Assembly: GCF_024721175.1 (NCBI RefSeq)
Contig: NZ_CP099398.1
Span: 124,001-188,000, forward strand
Direction of reading: 5' to 3'
Source: Rhizobium sp. Pop5
Lineage (GTDB): Bacteria > Pseudomonadota > Alphaproteobacteria > Rhizobiales > Rhizobiaceae
DNA length: 64,000 nucleotides
This document shows positions 30,147 through 37,487 of this stretch, one piece after another. The notes below the pieces were generated by a model, which had not been told where the DNA came from, did no database searches, and saw only the letters and a program-made list of their open reading frames with translations. Numbering within the stretch: the first letter of the stretch is position 1; each line of letters opens with the position of its first letter. The translations under genes were made by a program, and so were the position numbers.

Positions 30147-30522
30147 GTATCACCTTGTATTCCGGACTAAACTTATGCCGACAGCGTTGCGATAGAGGGC
30201 ATTCGGAACCAGCATGCGGCTATTCCGGAAGGTCGGCACTCGCATGACGTCATCTGACCGACATCGTGGGGTTATTCGACAAAAATTGCGAAATGTCCTT
30301 GATCCAGTTTCCGCTGTTAGATCTCGTTGTCGCCGGCAGTCCTTCTCCTTCTCTATCATATTTGCTGGAGCGTGCCGCAAGTCCGACAAGAGCTGCGCCT
30401 AGGCCAACAGCTCTGTGCTGTCATTGACGGGTTAGGAACACGTCAATGATCAACGAGGCTGGAGCCTTATACCCGGTGTTCCTGCCTCAAATGTAAGGGC
30501 ATGACGAGTGCCGCCCTTTCCT
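30147..30522. other. Intergenic, no gene recognised
   Basis: Between the IS256 remnant and the convergent end of the SDR gene. Short minus-strand frames look random. No operator copy present. Confidence 0.5.
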
Positions 30523-31290
30523 TCACTTGACCAGGTGGTTTCCGATCGAGGAGCCGCCATCGACCGTCAGAATGCTACCGGTCGCGAACCTCGAACGATC
30601 GGACGCAAGAAAAAGCATTGCTTCAGCAATCTCTTCAGCTGTCCCCATCCGATCCATGACGGCACGGGCGTTGAAATCGCTGCGAAGCTTCGCGGGGTCC
30701 TTCGCTTCGGCGAAGATTTTCGTGAAGTAAGGAGAGTCGATTGTCCCTGGAGCGACCGCGTTGACACGAATTCCCTCTTTCGCATGATCCATGGCCATCG
30801 CGCGCGTCAGCGAAGATATTGCTCCTTTCGATGCTACGTAGGCAGTCCTGTCCGCGATTGCTGAGGTTGCGGTGTAGGAAGTCGTATTGATGATCGAACC
30901 TCCGCCGTTCCGTCGCATAACAGGAATGACGTACTTTGAGCAAAGGAAGATCCCTTTGACGTTTACGGACATAATCCGGTCCCAAGTTTCTTCAGGAATG
31001 GTCACCACATTCCCCGTCGTTCCGAACCCGGCATTATTGACGAGCACGTCGACCCGGCCCCACTTTGCGGTCGTCTTCTCAACCATGCTTTCCGCGTCCT
31101 TGGCGGACGAGACGTCGACGCGAACACCGAAAGCCTTCGAGCCGATCTCGTTCGCCACACGAACCGCGGCGTCTTCATTGACATCAGCAACAACCACATA
31201 GGCGCCGTTCTTTGCGAAAAGCTCGGCGGTCGCACGACCAATGCCGCTGCCGCCCCCTGTGACGATACAAACCCTTTGATTCAAATCCAT
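30523..31290 (-). CDS. Short-chain dehydrogenase/reductase
   Basis: 255 aa classical SDR: cofactor loop VTGGGSGIGRA, LVNNAGFG, catalytic serine and tyrosine-lysine in NTTSYTATSAIADRTAYVASKGA, and RVNAVAPGTIDSPY. ATG at 31290 is preceded by GGAGATGG; an in-frame extension to 31347 would run through the promoter. Transcribed divergently from the flavin reductase operon, with its own operator-promoter at 31319-31347. Role probably oxidation of a hydroxyl intermediate; substrate unknown. Confidence 0.92.
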   Translation of the reverse strand: MDLNQRVCIVTGGGSGIGRATAELFAKNGAYVVVADVNEDAAVRVANEIGSKAFGVRVDVSSAKDAESMVEKTTAKWGRVDVLVNNAGFGTTGNVVTIPEETWDRIMSVNVKGIFLCSKYVIPVMRRNGGGSIINTTSYTATSAIADRTAYVASKGAISSLTRAMAMDHAKEGIRVNAVAPGTIDSPYFTKIFAEAKDPAKLRSDFNARAVMDRMGTAEEIAEAMLFLASDRSRFATGSILTVDGGSSIGNHLVK

Positions 31291-31318
31291 CGACCATCTC
31301 CTCATTTTTGGGTGCCTT

Positions 31319-31347
31319 AGAAGACATTTTAGCAGACAATCTGTCAA
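31319..31347 (-). promoter_or_regulatory. Leftward promoter with operator (SDR gene)
   Basis: On the minus strand TTGACA (31347-31342) and operator AGATTGTCTGCTAAAAT (31342-31326). The -10 is weak (TCTTCT at 17-bp spacing). Its -35 lies only 14 bp from that of the opposite promoter, so one bound repressor pair could control both directions. Confidence 0.75.
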
Positions 31348-31361
31348 TTGTGAAAATCCAG

Positions 31362-31390
31362 TTGACAGATTGTCTGCTGATCTGTTTATC
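31362..31390 (+). promoter_or_regulatory. Rightward promoter with operator (monooxygenase operon)
   Basis: TTGACA (31362-31367), operator AGATTGTCTGCTGATCT (31367-31383, outer AGAT/ATCT arms perfect), and -10 TTTATC (31385-31390) at exactly 17-bp spacing. The strongest-looking promoter of the set; drives the flavin reductase gene and probably all genes to 36594. Confidence 0.82.
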
Positions 31391-31424
31391 TAGGCTCGAT
31401 CGAATTTGGCCGTGGGAGGACAAT

Positions 31425-31934
31425 ATGGCCGATACCAGCACTGAGGCGCAGTTGGCTTTTAAGGCAGCTATGCGTCGGTTCACATCAACCATCTGCTTGA
31501 TCACGACCGAACTCAACGGGGTCCGTCATGGCATGGCCGCCACCGCGGTCCAGTCGGTTACCGCGGACCCACCAACTGTTCTTGTCTGCATCAACCAATC
31601 GGCTTCGGTGAATCAGCCTTTGAAGATCTCCGGGAAGTTCGCCGTGAACATGCTGCATCTTTCACATGCCGATCTTGTGCCGCTGTTCAGTGGGCAATTG
31701 AAGGGTGAAGAGCGCTTTCATTACGGCGAGTGGCTGTCTCTCGACGGCATGCCGGTCCTGTCCGATGCGCAGGCGGCGTTTGTCTGCAAGCTAAAAGATG
31801 TCGTTCACGTTGGAACGCATGATGTTGTGCTCGGAGAAGTGCTCGAAGCACGGTTCATCGAGTCAATCGCGCCGCTTCTCTACGAAAACGGTCAACTCGT
31901 CAGGTCGTCGTCCATCAGTGGATCGGCCGCATAG
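31425..31934 (+). CDS. Flavin reductase domain protein (monooxygenase partner)
   Basis: 169 aa single-domain flavin:NAD(P)H reductase of the HpaC/RutF family: FKAAMRRFTSTICLITTE at the start, then GMAATAVQSVTADPPTVLVCIN and KFAVNML. Such proteins supply reduced FMN or FAD to a separate oxygenase. ATG 31425 follows GGGAGGAC. First gene of the rightward operon, followed by a PcaC-like protein and a luciferase-like monooxygenase, its likely oxygenase partner. Confidence 0.9.
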   Translation: MADTSTEAQLAFKAAMRRFTSTICLITTELNGVRHGMAATAVQSVTADPPTVLVCINQSASVNQPLKISGKFAVNMLHLSHADLVPLFSGQLKGEERFHYGEWLSLDGMPVLSDAQAAFVCKLKDVVHVGTHDVVLGEVLEARFIESIAPLLYENGQLVRSSSISGSAA

Positions 31935-31997
31935 TAGGTGGCTTTAACCACCAATCACATCACTCATCGAAAGCCCAAGGGCGGCAAGGAGAAAAGC

Positions 31998-32414
31998 GTG
32001 AGCAATATGGCACCCGCAAGAGAAATTCATGGACGTGAAGTCACAGAGCGCTTTGAGCGCGGACTAAAGACCCGGCGCGAAGTCTTGGGGGGGGCCTATG
32101 TTGATGCGTCGGTCAGCAAAGCCACCGACTTCAATTGGCCGATGCAAACCCTCGTCACGGAATACTGCTGGGACGCGATTTGGAATCGGCCGGGCCTGGA
32201 GCGCAAGCAGCGCAGCATCCTCAATCTCGGGATGATTTCGGCCCTCAATCGTCCGCATGAGCTGAAACTGCATGTTCGCGGAGCAATCAACAACGGTCTT
32301 ACCAAAGAGGAAATTCGGGAGGTTTTCCTCCAGGTTTCGATTTACTGCGGTGTTCCTGCGGCCATCGACAGCTTCCGCGTGGCAGCGGAAGTTTTCGACG
32401 AGATGGGCATCTAG
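31998..32414 (+). CDS. Carboxymuconolactone decarboxylase (PcaC-like) family protein
   Basis: 138 aa, length and sequence close to protocatechuate-pathway PcaC: RFERGLKTRREVLGGAYVDAS, then EYCWDAIWNRPGLERK, LNLGMISALNR, ELKLHVRGAINNGLT and VSIYCGVPAAIDSF. GTG 31998 is chosen since AAGGAG lies 6 nt before it; the next ATG (32007) is too far from that site. PcaC removes CO2 from a muconolactone acid, but the wider family includes peroxidases. No other protocatechuate genes are present, so a different lactone or acid substrate is likely. Confidence 0.88.
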   Translation: MSNMAPAREIHGREVTERFERGLKTRREVLGGAYVDASVSKATDFNWPMQTLVTEYCWDAIWNRPGLERKQRSILNLGMISALNRPHELKLHVRGAINNGLTKEEIREVFLQVSIYCGVPAAIDSFRVAAEVFDEMGI

Positions 32415-32474
32415 TTATTCAACGCATTTGAGTGGGCTGAGCATCATCCGTTGCCAGCCCGAGGAGGGACTACA

Positions 32475-33596
32475 GTGACCGCACAAGACGATTTCCGCGC
32501 TGCCGGAAACCCAATGTTCAATGATAACAAGCTCAAGCTCGGCGTATTTGGCACGAATTGCTCGAATGCATGCGCGATTACGCTCGCTGAGACAACGTTC
32601 GAACCTACCTTCGACCACAACGTCGAGATTGCAAAGAAGCTTGAGGCAGCCGGTTGGGAATGCATGGTGCCGATTGCACGCTGGCGTGGTTTTGGCGGTC
32701 CTTCAAACTTCAATGGCGTGAACATGGATACGTTCACCTGGGCGGCCGCTCTCGCGGCGGTCACCACGAAGCTCCAGTTCTTCTCAACGACTCACATTCC
32801 GACGCTAAACCCGATTGTTGCAACCAAGATGGCGACAACAATCGATCACATCTCGAAGGGTCGATACGGCCTCAATCTCGTGACCGGCTGGTTCACTCCC
32901 GAAATGGAAATGTTCGGAGTTCCTATGATGGAGCACGACACCCGCTATGAATACGCCACTGAATGGATGGATATCGTCGAGACGCTCTGGAAACGCAATG
33001 GCGTTACCTTCGAAGGCGAGTTCCTCAAAGTCAAAGACGCCTTCAGTGAACCCAAACCCTACAACAAGGCGGGTCGCCCGCTCCTGATCTGCGCCGGCGC
33101 CTCGGGCAAGGGACTGCATTTCACCGCCAAGTTCTGCGACTTCAACTTCGGCTTCATGCAAGACATGGAATCCGGCGCTGCCTGGGTCAAAAAGGTGAAG
33201 GACCTGGCGCGTACTGAATATAACCGTGATCTTGGCACATTCACAGCTTGCCCCGTTATCGTTCGCGAAACGGAGAAGGAAGCAAAGGAATACTACGACT
33301 ACTACGTCAACCAGAAGGGTGACTGGGAGGCATGCGAGAACATCTGTGAAGTTCTGCAGGTGCAATCTCAAAACCATTCTGCCGAAATGTATCAAAAATT
33401 CAAGGAACGCTTCGTCGCTGGCTGGGGTGGATACCCGATCGTCGGCAATCCAGAACAAGTCGCCGACAAGCTCGTGGATCTCAGCAATACAGGCGTCAAC
33501 GGCGCCTTGCTGACAATGGTCGATTACAACGAGGAACTTCCCTTCTTTAACGACCGTGTCATGCCGCTGCTCAAGCAAGCCGGTCTGCGCAACTGA
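32475..33596 (+). CDS. Luciferase-like FMN-dependent monooxygenase (RutA/SfnG-like)
   Basis: 373 aa TIM-barrel monooxygenase of the bacterial-luciferase superfamily. Blocks shared with pyrimidine oxygenase RutA include RWRGFGG, TKMATTIDHISKGRYGLNLVTGW, the FMN-phosphate region ICAGASGKGLHFTAKFCDFNF and a C-terminal GALLTMVDYNEELPFFNDRV. GTG 32475 follows GAGGAGG by 8 nt. It would insert oxygen into its substrate using reduced FMN from the reductase at 31425. Similarity to RutA is in the cofactor and fold blocks; the rest of a rut operon (amidohydrolase, RutC, RutE, uracil permease) is absent, so the substrate is probably not uracil. Central catabolic enzyme of the island. Confidence 0.9.
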   Translation: MTAQDDFRAAGNPMFNDNKLKLGVFGTNCSNACAITLAETTFEPTFDHNVEIAKKLEAAGWECMVPIARWRGFGGPSNFNGVNMDTFTWAAALAAVTTKLQFFSTTHIPTLNPIVATKMATTIDHISKGRYGLNLVTGWFTPEMEMFGVPMMEHDTRYEYATEWMDIVETLWKRNGVTFEGEFLKVKDAFSEPKPYNKAGRPLLICAGASGKGLHFTAKFCDFNFGFMQDMESGAAWVKKVKDLARTEYNRDLGTFTACPVIVRETEKEAKEYYDYYVNQKGDWEACENICEVLQVQSQNHSAEMYQKFKERFVAGWGGYPIVGNPEQVADKLVDLSNTGVNGALLTMVDYNEELPFFNDRVMPLLKQAGLRN

Positions 33597-33604
33597 ACCA
33601 GTCC

Positions 33605-33653
33605 TCGGGACGGCGATTGCCGTCCCGACACGAACTCTGCCAGATTCTGGCAG
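33605..33653 (+). terminator. Two tandem hairpins before the binding-protein gene
   Basis: First: TCGGGACGGC-GATT-GCCGTCCCGA, a perfect 10-bp stem (33605-33628). Second: CTGCCAG-ATT-CTGGCAG (33637-33653), followed by GATTTTC. They lie in the 123-bp gap after the monooxygenase gene, inside what looks like one operon. Likely partial termination or mRNA-end protection, separating enzyme from binding-protein expression. Confidence 0.6.
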
Positions 33654-33719
33654 GATTTTCGCGGCTGGCGGCCAAAGGGGCCGGCGGTTGAGCGGAACCA
33701 CAAGGGGAGGAGGCCCTGA

Positions 33720-34889
33720 ATGCTGAAGAAAATCGTTGCAGCGCTTTTTACGCTGTCGAGCCTTTATCACATGAACGGCGTGGCGAAGGCTGACGGCCTC
33801 GATTCGTTGCCGCCGGACCAAAAGGCGCTTTACGAGAATATCGATCCCGCCATTCCGCTCGGGGGGACGGTGTACAAGGATTTTGTTCCAAAACGTCCAC
33901 CGCCGTGGAAAATTGGTTATGCATCCACATATGCCGGTAATACCTGGCGCGCGAACATCCTGGACGAATTCACCAACGTATTGCTTCCGAAATATAAGGA
34001 AGCAGGCCTAGTCTCCGATCTAATCGTCACGCAGTCTGACCTCAAAGACGCTGTCCAAATCCAGCAGATGCGGCAGATGGTTGACGACGGTGTTGATGCG
34101 ATCGTCATTTGCTGCTCGAACATTACCGCACTTAACAAGACCATAGAGTATGCTCATTCGAAAGGCGTGCCAGTCTTCTCAGTCTCGGGCTATGTCACAT
34201 CACCCTACGCAATCAATGCCACAGAGAATAACACCGACGGTGGCTACAAGGCTGCTGAATGGCTTGCCAAGGAAATCGGTGAAAAAGGCAACGTCCTGAT
34301 GGTATCGGGCATCCCCGGTTTCGCATCATCGGACAGCTTCGACATCGGCGCGAAGAACGCGTTCGATAAATTCCCCGGTATCAAAATTGTAGGCACGATA
34401 GCTGGCAAATGGACCGACCAGGTCGCCCAGGTTGAGGTTCAGAAGTTTCTTGCCACCAATCTTGCTGAGGTTAATGGCATTCTCGTTCAGTCCGCTTCAG
34501 AAAACGGTGTCGTGAACGCAGTACAGCAATCCGGCCGCGACATGATGCCTATCGTGCTCGGGGGTGAGGCTTCGGCAGCCTGCTACTGGCGTAAGAACCC
34601 TGATTTCATAAGCAAGAGCTTCCATTTCTGGCCGCCGCGGTCTGATGCCCGCCTTGTGTGGGACGTCATGATGCGAACGCTCGAAGGCCAGGGACCAAAG
34701 ATCCAGTCGATTCTTCGTCCTGCGCTTCCTTACACCATTGATGACGTGAAGGAAGTGCTGAAGGAAGATTGCGATCCCAATTCCACGGATTGGATCGAGC
34801 CGAAGAACAACGGCTGGTGGCCTGCAGACGTCGCTGCAAACTACTTCGAACGTCCTGAAGATCCGTTAGCTTGGCGGCCGAAGAAGTAA
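33720..34889 (+). CDS. Ribose-type periplasmic binding protein
   Basis: 389 aa exported solute receptor. Signal peptide about 1-25 (MLKKIVAALFTLSSLYHMNG, cut after AKA), then the RbsB-like fold (WKIGYASTYAGNTWRANI, DDGVDAIVICCSNITALNKT, KWTDQVAQVEVQKFLATN, SKSFHFWPPRSDAR). ATG 33720 follows GGGGAGGAGG. Very close to the binding proteins at 1 and 19277, so all three may bind the same or related ligands. No transporter genes adjoin it; it may serve the importer at 794-4349. Its TAA stop overlaps the next start codon (TAATG). Confidence 0.92.
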   Translation: MLKKIVAALFTLSSLYHMNGVAKADGLDSLPPDQKALYENIDPAIPLGGTVYKDFVPKRPPPWKIGYASTYAGNTWRANILDEFTNVLLPKYKEAGLVSDLIVTQSDLKDAVQIQQMRQMVDDGVDAIVICCSNITALNKTIEYAHSKGVPVFSVSGYVTSPYAINATENNTDGGYKAAEWLAKEIGEKGNVLMVSGIPGFASSDSFDIGAKNAFDKFPGIKIVGTIAGKWTDQVAQVEVQKFLATNLAEVNGILVQSASENGVVNAVQQSGRDMMPIVLGGEASAACYWRKNPDFISKSFHFWPPRSDARLVWDVMMRTLEGQGPKIQSILRPALPYTIDDVKEVLKEDCDPNSTDWIEPKNNGWWPADVAANYFERPEDPLAWRPKK

Positions 34890-36184
34890 TGAATGTTCTC
34901 CGGAAGGAGACCTCCCAGCCTCCCGCGTCGGTTTCTATAATCGGCGCGGGAGGTATCTGCGATTTGATTGGAAATAGTGTGCTGGACTTTCACAGAATTC
35001 AACGTTTGCCGCCTTATGTTTTCGAACAGGTCAACCGTTTGAAAGCAAGCGCGCGAGCGGGCGGCGCCGATATCATTGATCTCGGCATGGGAAACCCTGA
35101 CCTTCCCACTCCTCAGTCGATCGTCGACAAGCTGTGCGAGGTCGTGCAGGATCCGCGCACCCACCGCTATTCCTCCTCCAAGGGCATTCCGGGGCTGCGC
35201 CGTGCCCAGGCCGCCTATTATGCCCGCCGATTCGGCGTCAAGCTCAACCCGGATACCCAGGTGGTCGCCACCTTGGGCTCCAAGGAAGGCTTCGCCAACA
35301 TGGCGCAGGCGATCACCGCGCCCGGCGACGTGATCCTCTGCCCGAACCCGACCTATCCGATCCACGCCTTCGGTTTCCTGATGGCGGGCGGCGTGATCCG
35401 CTCGATGTCGGTTGAGCCGGATGAGAGCTTTTTCCCGCCGCTGGAGCGGGCGGTCCGACATTCGATCCCGAAGCCGTTGGCGCTGATCCTCAACTATCCG
35501 TCGAACCCGACGGCCCTCGTCGCGACGCTCGATTTCTATAAGGACGTCGTCGCCTTCGCCAAGAAGCATGACATCATCGTGCTTTCCGACCTTGCCTATT
35601 CCGAGATCTACTTCGACGGCGCTCCGCCGCCATCGGTTCTCGAAGTGCCTGGTGCAATGGATGTGACCGTCGAATTCACCTCGATGTCGAAGACCTTTTC
35701 CATGCCCGGCTGGCGCATGGGCTTTGCCGTCGGCAACGAGCGGCTGATCGCGGCGCTCACCCGCGTCAAGTCCTATCTCGACTACGGCGCCTTCACGCCG
35801 ATCCAGGTGGCCGCGACCCATGCGCTGAACGGCGACGGTTCCGACATTGCGGAGGTTCGCAACGTCTACAAGCGTCGCCGCGACGTCATGGTCGAAAGCT
35901 TCGGCAAGGCCGGCTTCGACGTGCCGCCGCCGGCTGCCACCATGTTCGCCTGGGCGAAGATCCCGGAAAAGTTCCGTCATCTCGGTTCGCTTGAATTTTC
36001 CAAGCTGCTGGTCGAGAAGGCCGACGTCGCCGTTGCACCGGGTATCGGCTTCGGCGAAATGGGCGACGACTACGTCCGTCTGGCGCTCGTCGAGAACGAA
36101 CACCGCATCCGCCAGGCTGCGCGCAACATCAAACGCTGGCTTAGCGGCGACGAGAAATTTGAAATCAACGTAATGAATCAGTGA
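34889..36184 (+). CDS. PLP aminotransferase, AlaC-like (glutamate-pyruvate type)
   Basis: Class I/II aminotransferase. Substrate and PLP blocks: IIDLGMGNPDLPTP, SSSKGIPGLRRA, LNYPSNPTAL, LSDLAYSEIYFDG, the lysine in SMSKTFSMPGWRMGF. The core from about residue 31 (DFHRIQRLPPYVFEQVNRLK) matches the normal start of rhizobial AlaC-type enzymes; the first 30 residues (to GNSVL) are extra and may be non-native. ATG 34889 overlaps the preceding stop; GTG 34976-34978 region is an alternative native start. The gene is more GC-rich and more regular in codon use than its neighbours, as if recently copied from the chromosomal core gene. Probably transfers an amino group to or from a catabolic keto acid. 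Confidence 0.9.
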   Translation: MNVLRKETSQPPASVSIIGAGGICDLIGNSVLDFHRIQRLPPYVFEQVNRLKASARAGGADIIDLGMGNPDLPTPQSIVDKLCEVVQDPRTHRYSSSKGIPGLRRAQAAYYARRFGVKLNPDTQVVATLGSKEGFANMAQAITAPGDVILCPNPTYPIHAFGFLMAGGVIRSMSVEPDESFFPPLERAVRHSIPKPLALILNYPSNPTALVATLDFYKDVVAFAKKHDIIVLSDLAYSEIYFDGAPPPSVLEVPGAMDVTVEFTSMSKTFSMPGWRMGFAVGNERLIAALTRVKSYLDYGAFTPIQVAATHALNGDGSDIAEVRNVYKRRRDVMVESFGKAGFDVPPPAATMFAWAKIPEKFRHLGSLEFSKLLVEKADVAVAPGIGFGEMGDDYVRLALVENEHRIRQAARNIKRWLSGDEKFEINVMNQ

Positions 36185-36195
36185 AAGGATACCCG

Positions 36196-36594
36196 ATGCC
36201 AATCTTCGGATCATGCCAATGCAAAGCGGTTACGTACCAGGTTCAGGAAATTGATGGACCCATGTGGAATTGCTTCTGTCAAACATGCCGGAAGTCACAC
36301 GCCGCTGATCACAATACCGCTGCGAAGGTGAAAAGCGAGCACTTCAAGATCCTTACAGGCCAAGATACGCTTCATAGCTTCGAATCGACGCCTGGAAAGC
36401 TGCGGTGGTTTTGTTCGGTATGTGGCTCGCACGTTTATGCGGAGCGGCCGGCCAGCCCGGAGCTCAAAGTCGTTAGAGCCGGCACGTTCGATACCGATCC
36501 TGGAAGTGTGCCGATGTCAAACGTATGGGTATCGCATGCGAAACCTTGGCTCGCCCATGATCCATCGAAGGCAAGCTCACCAGAGTTCCCGTAA
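36196..36594 (+). CDS. GFA/CENP-V domain zinc protein
   Basis: 132 aa. Pattern of zinc ligands GSCQCKAVTY, NCFCQTCRKSH and WFCSVCGSHVYAE is diagnostic of the glutathione-dependent formaldehyde-activating (GFA) superfamily. ATG 36196 follows AAAGGA; a GTG overlapping the aminotransferase stop is upstream in frame. Members include Gfa and many uncharacterised proteins; a thiol-adduct or formaldehyde role would fit an oxidative demethylation or ring-cleavage pathway, but this is not shown. Last gene of the rightward operon. Confidence 0.88.
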   Translation: MPIFGSCQCKAVTYQVQEIDGPMWNCFCQTCRKSHAADHNTAAKVKSEHFKILTGQDTLHSFESTPGKLRWFCSVCGSHVYAERPASPELKVVRAGTFDTDPGSVPMSNVWVSHAKPWLAHDPSKASSPEFP

Positions 36595-36952
36595 GTGACC
36601 GGGATACTACCTGTCGTAACTGAGGTGGAGCCACGGCGACCGTATATCAAGCGGCAACGCCTCATTCCGTGTCCAGGAGGTTCTAACGCAAACGTGCTGG
36701 GTCGGTAAAAGCGGCAGGGATTGCAGACAGTAGGTGCGCTTGCACGGCGAGCCCACCCATTGAGAGAATAAAGTCGTACGAGACAGAAGACTTCTGCGAA
36801 GCAATCCAGCCTTCGAGGTTGGGAAATTACGGGTTGTGAGGGCTCAGGACACCGCAGGACTATTTTTGCCCCCACGGGTCCTCAACGACCTCCATTGCGG
36901 TGAGTGAAAATTGTAAGATTGTCTTATGCGAGAATGTTGGGAGTCCTGTGAC
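36595..36952. other. Intergenic with weak operator copy
   Basis: No gene. Near its right end TTGTAA (36911) and AGATTGTCTTATGCGAG (36916-36932) give a half-conserved copy of the regulon operator, left arm AGATTGTC perfect and right arm lost. This is the only candidate promoter for the FMN reductase-ribBA pair. Confidence 0.5.
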
Positions 36953-37471
36953 ATGAAAGTTGTTGTAATAACGGGGAATTTATCGCGCCCCTCGAAAACC
37001 CGGGCCGTAGCAGACTTCATGGTGGATCGGGTGCGCGCGTCCGGCAACGAAGCAAGCTGCTGGGACCTTGTCGACCTTCATCCGCACCTTGGGGCAACAG
37101 TGTTGCCCTCCAGCGCCGCTGAGATTGTTAAAGCGGCACTCAACGATATTTTGGCTAGTGACGTGCTAGTTGTTGGTAGTCCGGTCTACAAAGCATCTTA
37201 CACTGGGTTGCTGAAGCATTTATTCGACCTTGTCGACATGAAAGCGCTTAAGGGCCGCTATGTGATCCCTTTTGCAACCGGTAAAGCATCGAGTCACAAG
37301 CCGCTCGTCGAAGCCTCGATGGAAGCCTTATTCGACTTTTTCGAAGCGCAAATACATAGCCGTTTCATTTTCGCTCTCGATGAAGATTTTCAGAACGATG
37401 CTCTTTCTGAGAACCTGCGCGCGCTTGTCGACAGAGAGCTCGATGCCGCGCGTCGCGCCGTCAGCCCATAA
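36953..37471 (+). CDS. NAD(P)H-dependent FMN reductase, SsuE/MsuE type
   Basis: 172 aa flavodoxin-fold reductase: VITGNLSRPSKTRAVADF at the phosphate loop, then VVGSPVYKASYTGLLKHLFDLVD, the flavin-contact block typical of SsuE. It reduces free FMN with NAD(P)H for a two-component monooxygenase. ATG 36953 chosen; an in-frame ATG 27 nt earlier lies within the half-operator region. A second flavin reductase type in the same island (the other is HpaC/RutF-like), followed 16 nt later by ribBA. Confidence 0.88.
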   Translation: MKVVVITGNLSRPSKTRAVADFMVDRVRASGNEASCWDLVDLHPHLGATVLPSSAAEIVKAALNDILASDVLVVGSPVYKASYTGLLKHLFDLVDMKALKGRYVIPFATGKASSHKPLVEASMEALFDFFEAQIHSRFIFALDEDFQNDALSENLRALVDRELDAARRAVSP

Positions 37472-37487
37472 TAAGGAGGAGGATTCC

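Noticed and set aside
32475..33596. Calling the monooxygenase RutA and the island a uracil-degradation pathway
   Set aside because: Only the cofactor/fold blocks resemble RutA, and RutB, RutC, RutE and the uracil permease are missing.
32805..33821. 338-codon minus-strand open frame opposite the monooxygenase
   Set aside because: Antisense shadow; the sense frame has full family blocks and a ribosome-binding site.
34841..36214. 457-codon minus-strand open frame opposite the aminotransferase
   Set aside because: Typical mirror frame of a GC-rich gene; the sense strand has a complete aminotransferase.
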